DNA of 64,000 bases from Pisolithus tinctorius (GCA_024663395.1 JANFAH010000002.1:1984001-2048000), one strand, 5' to 3'. Shown: positions 43,418-54,948, counted from the stretch's first letter. Numbers and translations are program-made. The notes: generated from the letters alone by a model not told the origin.

Positions 43418-44080
43418 CTAAGTCAGAGGATAAGGAAAAGCTGCTATACTGACAGCATCCTCACTGGTTTCACTCGCTAGGTACGAACCCTGGGAATAAA
43501 GAGACGGTTGCATAGAAATGGTGCGAAGGCGCCCCTCCACCTCCACAGGAGACATTTCGAGTGCTGCAATGAGAGATTGTAGGGCTCGACCATTGCCAAT
43601 AGGAGGTGGATTGGTGGTAGATGCTGTAGGGGGTGCAATGATTGAGTATAAGTCAGCAAAAGGATTTGCGGTAGTGTTCAGAAGCAGCGTCCATTTGGTT
43701 GGCTTGTCCTGTGCATTGAAGAAGGGGTTATTTACCACCTTCTTCACAGAATGGCCATGGTGTCTGCAGAAGGATTCTGTTTACCATCTGCATGTTCCAG
43801 ATGATCTGTGTGCCAGGGCTTCCACGCTTTGCCAGTGGTGCAGATCTGACCCTGTCACTGCAGGGCTCACCTTTTCATTGCACATCGTAGTGGGCGACAT
43901 ATTTCCTGATAGTCGTGACCCCCTTGACAAGAAAGAGTCTCCCAGACAGTTTTCCCATCCCATGAGAAAGACTCTACATGGCCCACGAATGTCCATGCTG
44001 GAGGTGGTTTCATGATCTTGACATAAAACAACACAAAAACGAAATAACATGGCGGGGGTGGTGCAACATGGCAACGAGAG
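43418..44080 (-). pseudogene. D3: decayed membrane protein gene copy (unit 3)
   Basis: Tail of the D gene with an open 3' part: NAQDKPTKWTLLLNTTANPF (NPF motif) to YLASETSEDAVS. Upstream of about 43740 it carries deletions, and the region coding for the membrane segment is absent: sequence jumps from EIMKPPPAWTFVGHV-like coding at 44015 to the DNA just before the 119-codon ORF. CpG-depleted. Non-functional. Confidence 0.65.
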
Positions 44081-44185
44081 AAGGTGATCTGCGGAAGGAG
44101 CAACGAGTATATTGAAAGGATCCCCAACACAGAAGGGAGAGAATCTCTACTCAGATGGGTCTCTATTATGTAACACTTCGCTGCG

Positions 44186-44545
44186 GTGATGGCCTCCTCA
44201 AGTGCACCACCGTACTACGTGCTTGCATCTCACAACACACTCCAGTCCAGCACATCCGCACAACCCTCAAGCATACTTGCCCACGTCAACATCCAATATC
44301 ACCATGCAGACGACTCTCCACTGTCATTACTTCCTAGCCACCCAGATGAGCATGTGTTTGTCCTCTACCACGACCCAGACAACCCCACAGCTCCAACCAT
44401 CAAGAGCATGTCAAGTCAGTTTGCTCTTTCAGGCATTAAGGTCTCGCCAGCGCCAGGGGTCACTATGGGTGAGGACAAGAACCCTAACATGTATGTCCTG
44501 CAAGTGATGTCCATCGATGCGGATAGTAGCCAGTACACCAGATAA
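44186..44545 (+). CDS. 119-aa conserved protein, copy 3
   Basis: Open throughout. The ATG of copy 1 is GTG here, but codon 2 is ATG (44189), which would give a 118-residue product. The C-terminal half stays very similar (HPDEHVFVLYHDPDNPTAP, NPNMYVLQV). The flanks are CpG-poor, so expression is doubtful. Confidence 0.45.
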   Translation: MMASSSAPPYYVLASHNTLQSSTSAQPSSILAHVNIQYHHADDSPLSLLPSHPDEHVFVLYHDPDNPTAPTIKSMSSQFALSGIKVSPAPGVTMGEDKNPNMYVLQVMSIDADSSQYTR

Positions 44546-44869
44546 GTTCTTATGGGAGATCCGACAGCACACTGAGTTGAATGACCCACTGCCATAGTAT
44601 CAGTTTAGAATCGTCACAGGCATATCCACAGAACCCCCAGGCATTGGTGACACATTTCAAGCAAAGGTACGCTGGCCCGCACTCAATGTGATGTGATCAA
44701 GCTTAGTTCCCACCTAGGAACCATGCCATTCGCAGCATCCTGGAGTACATGGGTAGAGGAGCCGAAATCCTGTACTGATGGCTTGATGGCTCTCCACACC
44801 ACCCCAGATGATGCTGATGCCATTATTTTGCAATTGATTTGCATCACACCAGTCTGTACACCCCAGGCA

Positions 44870-45804
44870 TAATTCAGTAGCAGGTTGATCTGAATCCCAC
44901 CCATCACACATACTAAGTTTATAATTTCATGAGTACATTGTGTAGTGCTGTAAGTCTACTGAAATCCAAAGTATCAGTAAGGTGTCCATGATGTACAAGC
45001 TTGACTGTTATTAGAAATCTAGTATACATCACTGATAGTCCATGTCTCAACTAGAATCTTAAATTCCATGCATGTACAAACACTGCAGCTAGTTGACTGA
45101 GAACCTAAATTTCAGGTGTGAATTATATGCAGCAGGACAGTGATGAAAAATAATGTCAAATGTGGAGAGCAGTACATTCAGTGCCAGCATGATATACTTA
45201 AAATCAGGTGAGTTGATATGCTACAGGAAAGCTTCATGTCAGACATGCTGCAGCTGAGCTGCTACACTGACAGAAATTTCAATATCAGTCAAGGAGTAAA
45301 CATGTCATGACTTAGGGTGTTGTGAAGGTCACAGTCTTGGTGGCAGTTCATCCTTTGTTTTGGATGTTGGCTGCATGTCGATGAGTGCCTGATGTTTTGT
45401 GTTTCAGTCGCAAGCCAGCACAGCTCCCAGCCTTAATGAAACTTAGAATATCAGTAGAGTTGTTGACACGTGCTGGCTGCTGGAGCTGGAGCCGGCCTGC
45501 TGCTCTGTGCTGCATGGCATTACTGGAGGTACACAAGTGCCAGAGCGCTGGCAATTCGTCACTCTGTGGCTCACAAACATTTTATAATATATTTTACAAT
45601 ATCAAGTTGAGAGCAGTTTTCTTTCATTGACAGCCATATCCATGGACAGGGATGGTGGGGAATGCAGGTTGGTAATCTACACAGTGAGAAGTCGTGTGAA
45701 CATGTGGCATGATATATCAAATCGATAAATGAAAAAGCACCAATTTGTCATCGATTGGCAGTGTACAATGCCAAAGTCCTACAGGCACCCCTGGATGCAC
45801 CCTC
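44870..45804. other. CpG-poor stretch, no supported gene
   Basis: Similarity to the tandem units ends at about 44860. Only short unconvincing ORFs are present. Probably old transposon or intergenic debris. Confidence 0.4.
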
Positions 45805-46058
45805 TGTAGTATTGTTGCTTGCTCGTACCTACATCTAAGGACAATACACGTGGTCAGTTTTGTGAGCATGCATCAATTTTTGACTTACCGTGAAGGGGGT
45901 CGAATTCCAGCGTAATGGGAAGGCAAAGAGCTGTAGTATCGTCGCTTGCTTGTACCTATATCTAAGAACAATACACATGGCCAGTTTTGTGAGTGTGCAT
46001 TGATTTTTGACTTACCATGAAGGGGGTTGAATTCCAGTGTAACAGGAAGACGAAGGGC
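45805..46058 (+). repeat. Two tandem copies of a 127-bp unit
   Basis: Copies 45805-45931 and 45932-46058. On the minus strand each contains a possible donor (GTAAGTCAAAAAT) and acceptor (TCCTTAG or TTCTTAG), so an exon-intron segment seems to be duplicated. The second copy is immediately 3' of the ARP5 pseudogene. Confidence 0.7.
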
Positions 46059-47930
46059 CCCAATGACAAAAGTACTTCCTATCTACATGCTTGTAAGTGG
46101 ACCATTGGGCAGCATTCCAGTTCCAACCCCACCATCTCTTTATCCGCCTGCTGCCCCACTCCTTGTTTTGCTGTTGAGTAACTCCTACATCTTTAAATTC
46201 CTTCGTGTTTGCAAAGGCCACCATTCCCCTCCATGCATCCATCATGGCATCTTGGGTCATCTTGACTGGAGGAGTTCCATCTTGGGCAGAAGGATTGGAC
46301 AAAGTGCTGAGTAGACTTGCTCACAAAGCCTGCAGAACTGAGAGGGACCACCAGTAGTATATATGTTCTGCATTGACATCATGGTCAGCAACAAGCAAAA
46401 CAGCTCCCAGAAATAACTGTGAATGACATGACCTTACTTTTACTAACTGCATCTTTTCTGTGTCCATGAATGTCACAGGGACAGTCTGCAAAACCTCACC
46501 AATTCCAGCAGCATCAACTCCTGCCATCAACAGACAAAGTACAATTTGCAGACATGCCACCATTTGGTGTTGAAGTGGATTCTTGCAGCACCAGCAGCAT
46601 CACCAGGACCATACTGTAGTCGGAAAGCAGAAAGCAGTGCAGAGTGTGCAGCTGTATGAGATGCATGTGTATGTTGAGTAGTAAAGGTCAGGTCATGTGC
46701 AAGGAGCTTCAATTCAACAAGCAGCAGCCATTGGATATCATCTTCTTTGTCAGAGGATGGTGCAACTGTATTCTGGTTACGTAGTTGGGTAATAAACATA
46801 TGGGTGTAAAGGCATCTGGGATGTATGATTTTACGATATATTGCCCAATCTTCATCGTTGGCACTGAACGTGTCCTCTTTCCATACCCACTCAGTCTTCG
46901 CAGGCAAACTCCACTTGCCCAGATGGAGACTCACCTGTACCTGCCTTCCAGTTCATCTTTGATACTCAATCATCTGCAGCAAGGGAAGCGATGTTCTTCA
47001 TCCATGCCTGTGCAACAACATTCTTCCTATCTGAAAGGGCAGCTTTGCGATGTTCATGCTCCTTAATCCTGCTCATGATCGCCTAGGTGCAGAAGTAGTT
47101 AATGCAAAGAATCGAATATATGTACCTCTTGTTCCTCGTGCGGCCTTCCAGCCCAACCATCAAAGTCATTTTCTCGTTCTTCCTCATCGCAATGTTCCTC
47201 CACTTCCCATTCTTCTCTTTCCTTTTCTTTTTCCCTGCATGCCTGAGCATGTGCTTCAAACCCAGTCTTGAGGAGTTTGTTGGTACCTGTAGTAGAACGA
47301 CATGAGGGTATCAATGCAAAATGCCAGTGATGGGACAGAATATTGTCCAAACATGAGCTCAGACATGACTGCCAGTGTGCTCAAGTCAACCAAAAAAAAA
47401 AGAACGAAATGTGATGAGCGAAAGCACCTATGTGCTCGAGTGTAATGGAGATGTGAGCCGCTCTGTCATTAACAAGGGGTGGGCAATGGTGTCTGTGTTG
47501 ATCCCCAATTGATGAATGCACAATCCAAGGCATGTTCCTGTTCGCGTTAAGCATACCATAGGCATACCAGTACATGCAGACCATGAAAACCCCCTGTTAG
47601 GACCTAAACCATGCAGACAGAAAATGATGAACCAGTGCATCAAAATTGAGGAGTACATCACCCTCCCATGGCATATGCACTTGTCCTTTGGCTCCACTGT
47701 CCACACCAATACTGTCTCTGAATAACAGCAATGGCTGGTTGGTCTTGCGATCCTGAGCTCTTCTTCTGACATCCTCTGCAGGGTGCTGCCTGTCCAGACT
47801 TGGTTCACTGTTCACTTTCATCGACCAAATGACATCTAACAACTCTATCCAAATCCATACTACATGCATACCCAAAATGGAAATTGCAGCATTTCCAGCC
47901 TGGCAAAAACTCAGGGGACAAATCAATTTT
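46059..47930 (-). pseudogene. ARP5: Decayed actin-related protein 5 (ARP5) gene
   Basis: Minus-strand fragments appear in the right order for Arp5, an actin-fold subunit of the INO80 chromatin remodeller. First come DRKTNQPLLLFRDSIGVDSG and MPWEGDVLLNFDAL (about 47760-47640), then QLGINTDTIAHPLLMTERL (about 47500). Next are the charged coiled coil KTGFEAHAQACREKEKEREE (about 47270) and DRKNVVAQAWMKNIASLAAD (about 47030-46970). Then DEDWAIYRKI (46850), HDLTFTTQHTHA (46700), MAGVDAAGIGEVLQ (46510), AWRGMVAFANTKEFKDVGVT (46230) and RRIKRWWGWNWNAAQ (about 46130). Frameshifts, stops and missing segments between these blocks rule out a protein. CpG is strongly depleted. A functional ARP5 should exist elsewhere in the genome. 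Confidence 0.85.
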
Positions 47931-48051
47931 CAGACCTGGACCAGGATGTGACCAGAAATACATAACATAGTATAATACCAATCAGCCTTTGTAAATTTCC
48001 ATCTATCATGCAATGTTCAAAAGCCTTCAAGTATAGAGCCCTCTACAGTAT

Positions 48052-49502
48052 TCAGTCCTTGTCTAAGCTCACTTGTGATAGTTGAGTAGTAAAGTCTTCC
48101 ACCTCACCCTCGGTGTTGCTGTCATTACCTTCTGGTTTGGTGGAAGTGTCACCACTGTTCTCATTGTCTGTCTGCATCACCAGCAGGGTAGCACCAGTGT
48201 GTGGTGGGACAACAACCTCTGGAACTTGATCAGTGAACACTGACATGTCAGCCAAGGACGACCTGACCTGTTTTTCCACTCTCGAAATTATACCATTTAT
48301 CTGCCTGGGCATTCAGTTTCTTTCTCTCGTTAGGCAGTAAGGATGTCAGCCAACTTCCCTTGTAGCAGTTGAGTGGCAGTCCTGGGGGTGCCACCACATC
48401 CTCATTGATGAGGCTACTGGGTACTTGGTACCTGGGTTCTTGACCATGAATAGATCTGTGTCCAACTCTTGGCTGGCAATTGGAAATGATCATGGAATCT
48501 ATGGTGCACATAAGATTGGCCAGTTCTTTGCTGCGCCAAGCAGGAGGGATTATCAGATAAACTTTGTGCCCATCTGAGTCTGTGTCTGACTTGTCTGAGC
48601 TGACACCTTGAGAGCCTATTAATTGTATCAGGTCATTATGAATGATAAGTTCATCATTGTTTGTGACACAATCTGCCCTGCTCATATAAAGCTTGGGGCA
48701 CATAAGATAAGGGAGGGCATGTAGGTACAGTCGATGATGTACCCTTGTTTTGTGTGTACTATGAGTGGTGCTCCTCAGCCTTGCGTGACACATCTCCTCT
48801 GACTTTTTCAAGTTGGTGTACACATCCTTGACATAATGCAGGTGAAGGTAGAGGGACAGTTTGATGTATTCCAACTGCAGGAAGTGAGCAGGTGGAGGTG
48901 TTGGAAAAGAATACCATTTGCTCTCCTCTACCTTCCTCTTGAAGTCCTTGGCAAATACACAAATAGCCTCTGTGTTGAAAGGCATTTGATGGGAGCGCGA
49001 TAGATTGATGCAGAAGTCATTGGGAGTTATCTTGATGCAGCCTGGGTCATGCCTGTTGAATGCGAGATTTTCATCATCAGAGGGGGGTGGTGGCAATTGG
49101 TCTAGACAGCTATAATTGCTAATATGCAGTAATTGCAAGAAGTGTTTCTGTATCAATTGCTGGTGGAATGTGAGCCACTCAGAATTGTAGTGAGTAAAGG
49201 CATACCCGGAATTTTGTATGACTGGGTTTTCCACAATGTCTGTCTTCCAAGGGGGCCTGCTTGCATCTTTGAGTGGGCTTGGACCCTGCAGACTCATTTT
49301 GTCCCTGCAAGGTTGCCTGAGCACCCCCAGATTCTGATCTGCTGTTGAGAGCTTGGTAATTCAGCTGCATCAATCCATCAAATTCCATGCACATTTGCTT
49401 CATGTCCCATTGGTGTGCCTTGGAACTTGCATTCACAGCTGCGATCAGCTCCAACATCCTTGCAGACATCAGTGAAAAAATTGGGCCCATGCCAGACCCC
49501 AC
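48052..49502 (-). pseudogene. Lineage-specific Agaricomycete protein, probably a decayed member
   Basis: Read from 49502: MGPIFSLMSARMLELIAAVN, DGLMQLNYQALNSRSESGG, then a frame change near 49330. After it comes a 358-codon frame with FNRHDPGCIKITPNDFCIN, MPFNTEAICVFAKDF, LEYIKLSLYLHLHYVKDVY and VYLIIPPAWRSKELANLM, ending LPLNCYKGSWLTSLLP. A second shift near 48290 leads to an acidic tail (48312-48052). The central domain resembles a family seen in many copies in Agaricomycete genomes, often near transposons; its function is not known to me. Two frame changes make this copy doubtful. Confidence 0.5.
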
Positions 49503-49534
49503 TGTTGGAATCTAGATCAATCCATAGTAGGTAT

Positions 49535-49686
49535 AGATAGGAATTCTAGTACGTAGGAGGCACGACAGAGTAATAGAATATCGTCTTCGTGCGAGTGGCT
49601 GTGTAGCCGCGCGCCTCGTTTTTCCTTTCCTCCATCGTCGTCAGAACCCAGCCCACAGCGTGGGCTTCTCAGCGTTCAGTTTTCAC
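49535..49686 (+). repeat. Split direct repeat A1 of the Ngaro-like element
   Basis: Starts AGATAGGAATTCTAGTACG and ends GTTCAGTTTTCAC. Same length as A2 at 54797-54948. Confidence 0.9.
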
Positions 49687-49807
49687 TCCCTTTTTCCCGT
49701 CGCTCCTTAATTCCAACTAATCAAGTCACTCCTTTCCACCCTTTTCAAGGATCTCCCCATCCACGCCCCAGATCGCAGGCGATCTCAGGCTCCTCAGCGC
49801 CACAACC

Positions 49808-51499
49808 ATGGACGCCCAACAACCTCAACAACCACAGCGACCCAACTTCAATCTACCGGCCTTCCAGGGCGTAGTAGAGCTCGTGATGGCAGGGGCAAAC
49901 CTGTCCTGGGAGGAGGCCATTGGAGCTTTAGAACAGTGCTGGGACCAGAACAACCCGCCAGGCGAACAACAGCAAGAGGACCAGCCACAACAGGAAGAAG
50001 AACACAGACTCCCTCCTCCCCCAGTCCACCCACCAGTCGCTGACCCTGAACGTCCTCACCAGCGCGCCCCAGAGACCAACCCCCCCACCTTCGACGCGGA
50101 TGCCATAGTATCCACCAACCTACCGACCCGACCAGCTGAATACGCCCTCAAGAAGATAGAAGCGTTCAAATTTGTACACATGTGGTATTTTACGAGGGAA
50201 GGATTGCAGGAAGCTGCACAAATGGTCAGGCGACTCGAGGAGAACGACATGCTAGCCATCACTCAGGCCGGCGAAGGTAACGTGACGTTGCGCACCGCCA
50301 ACTCTCTAACCGCCTCCAAGAACGCCAAACCAGACCACGGGCTAACCTTTGCAGAATACATGTACGCCAAGAATCACTTCCTAACATGCATCGAAAACGC
50401 AGGCTGGGGCAACAAATTAGTAGACGCTTTCAACTGGTTCTTCCACAGATTAGACAACCACCGCCTTCGAGACTGGGGGGACCGAGGAGAGCGAACGCTC
50501 CTACACTACGCATCTAAAGTCCGGCAAGACTGGCACGACAAGGCCGCGTGGAACCAAGCTTACAACATCGGGATCATCAACGAAGATCTACTAGCGGACA
50601 TTGGGCGAGACTTAGACACCAAAGACGTCCAGTCAGGGCTTGACCAGGTCAGTAACTTCCCCCACACCCTCCTGCAACAACAAACACCAGACTGACGACC
50701 CAACCCCCATCGCTCCCCCCCACTCCCAACCCATCCCCGTCTCGTGACACCACATCCCACTGCTGCCACACACTGGCCCGTCCCCATGCTGCTGCCTAAC
50801 AATGGCCACGCCCCTTCACCCTCCTGCCCGCGGACCAACCCGCGCCGCTCGCTGCTGCTACCTGCTGCTGCTACCCGCTGATGCTACCCACTGCTGCTGC
50901 CCATGTGCCAACGGATGCTCACCACCATCCCTCGCTACTCCACCCCAAATCAAACGCTACACCATGCCACCAACCACAATCGTGTCACCCAACAGCTCCA
51001 ACGCAGCCGCGCCCCCCGCATAGAAACCACAGAGAGAGGGCGACAACCCTACCGATTCCCAAGACGCAGACCCTCCCGCTCCCCATCCCCCGGGTTCAAC
51101 CAGGGCCAGAAGCCAAGGCAACGCTACCAGAGGTCCAGGTCTCGTCGTCCCAGGTCTCCCCCACTCCACAAGCGCTCCAGATCCCCACGACGCAGCCCCA
51201 GCAGAGAAAGAAGAGGCCGCCGCGACTTTCGCACCAAACCCTACATCGTTTGCCCGAAGTGTCTGGGACGACACGAAGACCACTCCTTCTGCAATGAACC
51301 CATGCGATGGGACAAAGCAATGACAACGTACTGCATGCGGGACCAACAGGGTCACCTCGTTAACAAGAACGGACGTTTCCTCTGCTGGGACTTCCAACGT
51401 CCCCGCGGTTGCTCAAGCAAATTACATTGCCACGAATGCTCTGGCTGTGGAGATAATAAGCACGGAGCCCAGGACTGCCCCCACCGTCAGCCAGCTTGA
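49808..51499 (+). pseudogene. gag of the Ngaro-like element, two in-frame TGA
   Basis: One frame from ATG 49808 to TGA 51497-51499, broken by TGA at 50693-50695 and 50879-50881. The N-terminal part is Gln/Pro-rich, then a helical capsid-like domain (ALKKIEAFKFVHMWYFT, FNWFFHRLDNHRLRDWG). The C-terminal part is an Arg/Ser-rich stretch (SRSRRPRSPPLHKRSRSPRR) and a Cys/His cluster (CPKCLGRHEDHSFC, FLCWDFQRPRGC, CHECSGCGDNKHGAQDC), likely a nucleic-acid-binding zinc module. Both stops could arise from CGA by one C-to-T change. Confidence 0.8.
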
Positions 51500-53357
51500 A
51501 GCGCGACAGCGAGGAGTCGCCCTAACCCCATACCGCCCACAAGCTTGGAAGGAACTACTCGCACGTCACTACATCACTCCGAAATACCCTTCCCTAGTCG
51601 ACCAGCTAATCTACGGCTTTCATGTCCGCGTACCCAACATACCCCGAACATACACACCCCCAAACAGCCCCTCCATAATCCAATACAGCCACGCGTTCCA
51701 GGAGATAGTCGAGAAAGAATTCGCACGAGGTCGATACCTAGGCCCCTTCCCCCCCCACCTCCTCGAGCAGTACATAGGCCCCTTCCAATCATCCCCCCTT
51801 AGTATCATACCCAAACCCGGCAAACCGGGGAAGTACCGACTAATACAAAACTTATCCTACCCAATTGTACCTAGACATGACGCTGCTGCTTCAATCAACT
51901 CGCACGTTGATGCTTCACTATTCCCTTGCACCTGGGGAACGTTCCCCACAGTGTGTGCCCTAATAGTGTCGCTTCCCCCGGGCTGCCAGGGAGCGACCAG
52001 AGATGTAGCTGAAGCCTACAGAACTATACCCATTCACCCATCTCAATGGCCAGGACTAATAGTGCGCCTTTCAGACAACCCACCGACTTTCGCGATCGAC
52101 ACAGCGCTATGCTTCGGATACGGGCCCTCAGCAGGAGTCTATGGAGGAGTCAGAGACGCAAGCCTAGAAATCATGCGAGCCGAAGGAATTGGCCCCATAA
52201 TCGCCTGGGTCGATGACCACCTATTCATACACTTACCCGCATCCCAAATATCCGAGTACAACACCGTCAGGAACCAGAAAGCCGAAATAATCGCGCAGAA
52301 CGGGGGAACAAAGACAGACCACGGACGTTTATGGTACAAAGGCGAGACGCTAGCCAACGGAGACTACGAAGAATTCGCGGAGGACTGCCTCCACCCGTTA
52401 AAAGCCTTCGAAGCCACCAGCGACCACACTTCACACAACAACGCCCATGCATACTCCTTCGAGCACATAGACGCGATAGCTAATCAACTGGGCATACCCT
52501 GGGAGCTCTCCAAAGACACGCCCTTCTCTAACTCACCGACCTTCATGGGCTTCTCATGGAACTTAGACAACAAAACCGTAGGACTTACAGCGAGCAAAAG
52601 ACAGAAGTACACGACATCCATAGATGAATGGCTCAAAAAGAAGACGCACAACCTAGAGGAAGTCCAGAAGCTCCACGGGAGACTCTCACATGCAGCGCTA
52701 GTGATCCCAGGGGGAAGCGCTTACCTAACCTCCCTACAGGCCATGCTTACCATTTTCGGAGACAAGCCGTTCATGCCCCGAACTCCGCCTCGAGCCTTAC
52801 AAAACGAACTACGTTGGTGGCGAACAGCCCTACACCTCTCCCCCCCCATCCCCATCCCGATTCACTGATCAGCGATAGATCTCCGAGTGTTCTCAGATGC
52901 CAGCTCCACCGTCGGTCTGGCGGTCGTCATCGGGGAAAGATGGAGAGCCTGGAAGCTACACCCAGATTGGAAGAAGGACGAGAGAGACATCGGCTGGGCA
53001 GAGAGTGTTGCGTTCGAGTTGCTCGTACATTACCTACTCATCATCAGTCCCTCCCCCGAACCTATCCGCGTCTTCGGGGACAACGAAGGAGTGGTCAGAG
53101 CCTGGAAGAAAGGGAGAAGCAACAACAGGCCTACTAACGAAACCTTTCGAAGGATCCACTCTCTCCTCGCCTCTCCCCCGCGACGAATTTTCGCAGAATA
53201 CATCCCGAGCGAAGACAACCCAGCAGACAGCCCGTCCCGGGGCATCTATCCCCCCCCCGAACTTGCTCTCCCACCCATCTCGATCCCAGATCCCATCGCC
53301 CACCTCGTACTTGATCTCGACGACCTGCGCTCCAACAACATCACAATCCAACATTGA
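51447..53357 (+). pseudogene. Reverse transcriptase/RNase H of the Ngaro-like element, one in-frame TGA
   Basis: Frame from ATG 51447, overlapping the gag end by 53 bp in another frame. RT motifs: LSIIPKPGKPGKYRLIQNLS, RDVAEAYRTIPIHPSQW (catalytic Asp) and IIAWVDDHLFIHL (catalytic Asp pair). TGA at 52866-52868 interrupts the frame, which continues unchanged into RNase H: LRVFSDASSTVGLAVVIG (Asp), GWAESVAFELL (Glu), IRVFGDNEGVVRAW (Asp) and IPSEDNPADSPSRG (Asp). All four RNase H acidic residues are present. TGG-to-TGA or CGA-to-TGA would explain the single stop. Confidence 0.85.
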
Positions 53358-54549
53358 CTTCAGTAAAATCACCACTACCCCGATCATCCAACAGCCTCGC
53401 CTTCTCCAGAGACCCACTACCATCCTCCCCTACCCGACGAACTTAACGCCGAAACCCTCCAAACTTCGCCCGATATGCCCAGCAAAGGATCGGCTAGAGC
53501 GTTGGCAACCACACCCCACCGTCGTACAGGCGCTAAATGTCCCACCGGACTTTCGGGACAGGGTACGAGAAGTTACCCTGAGAGGTTGGAATGAAAGCAC
53601 CAGAGCCTCATACGGAGCTGGGCTGCTGGTCTACCACGTCTTCTGCGACAGTCAGAACGTCCCAGAAGAAGAGCGAGCTCCAGCGGACACGAACCTAATA
53701 TCCACCTTCATATCTTCCTTAGCCGGCTCGTATTCGGGCAAGACTATACACGGATACATATACAGCATACGCGCGTGGCACACTCTCAACGGCTTACCCT
53801 GGGTGATACACGAAGACCAGATAGCGACAATGCTTAAAGGCGCAGCCAAATTCGCCCCCTCTTCGTCCAAGCAGAACCTCCGCAGACTGATCACAGTACA
53901 GATGATATGTGACATCCACAAACAGCTACAGAAAGAGGAACCCCTGGACGCAGCGGTATTCGCGTGCCTAACCACCACCTTTTATGCAGCTGCCAGGGTA
54001 GGCGAATTCACAGTCAAACGCCTTGATTCCTTCGATCCCACACTGCACATCACCCCCAAAGGAGTTCGCGAGGACATCAACCGAAATGGACTCAGCACGA
54101 CGGTGTTCCTCCTGCCGAGCACGAAATCAAACCCCAGAGGAGAAGAGGTAAACTGGGCAAAGCAGTCGGGACCCTCCGACCCCCACGCAGCCCTCGCCTG
54201 GCACCTACACATCAACAGCCCACCCGAGGACGGCCCCCTCTTCGCATACAGGAAAGACGGCCAACACCGACCCCTAACTCGCCACGCATTCATTTCACGC
54301 CTGAAGAAACTAGCCAAAGCAGCGGGACACGACCACGTACACGGTCACGGGCTCAGGATCAGTGCTACGTTAGAATACCTGCTACGGGGGGTCCCTTTCG
54401 AAGTAATGAAAGTCAAAGGGAGGTGGGCTAGCGACGCTTTCCAGCTCTACCTGCGCAAACACAATCAAATCCTCGCTCCGTATATACAAGCCATGCCAAC
54501 AGAGACAGCGACTGAATTCATCCGCATCGCCATGCCCCCAGTGCGCTGA
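52897..54549 (+). CDS. Tyrosine recombinase of the Ngaro-like element (intact frame)
   Basis: Open for 550 codons; the first 150 or so overlap RNase H in another frame, as is common in this order, so the true start may be later. The recombinase proper begins about residue 170 (LERWQPHPTVVQALNVP) with an N-terminal core-binding domain (STRASYGAGLLVYHVFC). Catalytic residues: Arg in FYAAARVGEFTV, His and Arg in HGHGLRISATLEYLLRG, and the Tyr nucleophile in GRWASDAFQLYLRKH. It would cut and join a circular DNA intermediate at the target, instead of an integrase. All key residues are present. Confidence 0.85.
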   Translation: MPAPPSVWRSSSGKDGEPGSYTQIGRRTRETSAGQRVLRSSCSYITYSSSVPPPNLSASSGTTKEWSEPGRKGEATTGLLTKPFEGSTLSSPLPRDEFSQNTSRAKTTQQTARPGASIPPPNLLSHPSRSQIPSPTSYLISTTCAPTTSQSNIDFSKITTTPIIQQPRLLQRPTTILPYPTNLTPKPSKLRPICPAKDRLERWQPHPTVVQALNVPPDFRDRVREVTLRGWNESTRASYGAGLLVYHVFCDSQNVPEEERAPADTNLISTFISSLAGSYSGKTIHGYIYSIRAWHTLNGLPWVIHEDQIATMLKGAAKFAPSSSKQNLRRLITVQMICDIHKQLQKEEPLDAAVFACLTTTFYAAARVGEFTVKRLDSFDPTLHITPKGVREDINRNGLSTTVFLLPSTKSNPRGEEVNWAKQSGPSDPHAALAWHLHINSPPEDGPLFAYRKDGQHRPLTRHAFISRLKKLAKAAGHDHVHGHGLRISATLEYLLRGVPFEVMKVKGRWASDAFQLYLRKHNQILAPYIQAMPTETATEFIRIAMPPVR

Positions 54550-54659
54550 GTCTGCAAACCCACATCGTGAGTAAACCCATTGCCCTCCTAGTTTCATGGG
54601 AGCCGAGCGTCAGCCTGTCGCGTCGGGCAAAATAACCTCCCTCCTAACACCCAGGATCT

Positions 54660-54799
54660 GCAGCTGACGCTCGTCTCAGATCACCTCTCTTCACGGCCGG
54701 AAGGCGCTCCGCACCTTCGCCCACCCCCGCTTACATGTACATTACAGTTACCAGTATCAGTCCATTTCTCCAAGCGTGTACTGCTACGATACGCGAAGA
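54660..54799 (+). repeat. Split direct repeat B1 of the Ngaro-like element
   Basis: Starts GCAGCTGACGCTCGTCTCAG and ends TACGCGAAGA. It overlaps A2 by three bases (AGA) and is repeated at 55089-55228. Confidence 0.9.
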
Positions 54800-54948
54800 T
54801 AGGAATTCTAGTACGTAGGAGATACGACAGAGTAATAGAATATCGTCTTCGCGCGAGTGGCTGTGTAGCCGCGCGCCTCGTTTTTCCTTTCCTCCATCAT
54901 CGTCAGAACCCAGCCCACAGCGTGGGCTTCTCAGCGTTCAGTTTTCAC
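54797..54948 (+). repeat. Split direct repeat A2 of the Ngaro-like element
   Basis: Second copy of A1, directly abutting B1 as expected for the B1A2 junction. Confidence 0.9.

Noticed and set aside
51574..52452. Antisense ORFs within the Ngaro-like RT region (72, 67, 72 and 61 codons)
   Set aside because: Shadows of the RT frame caused by its high GC content.
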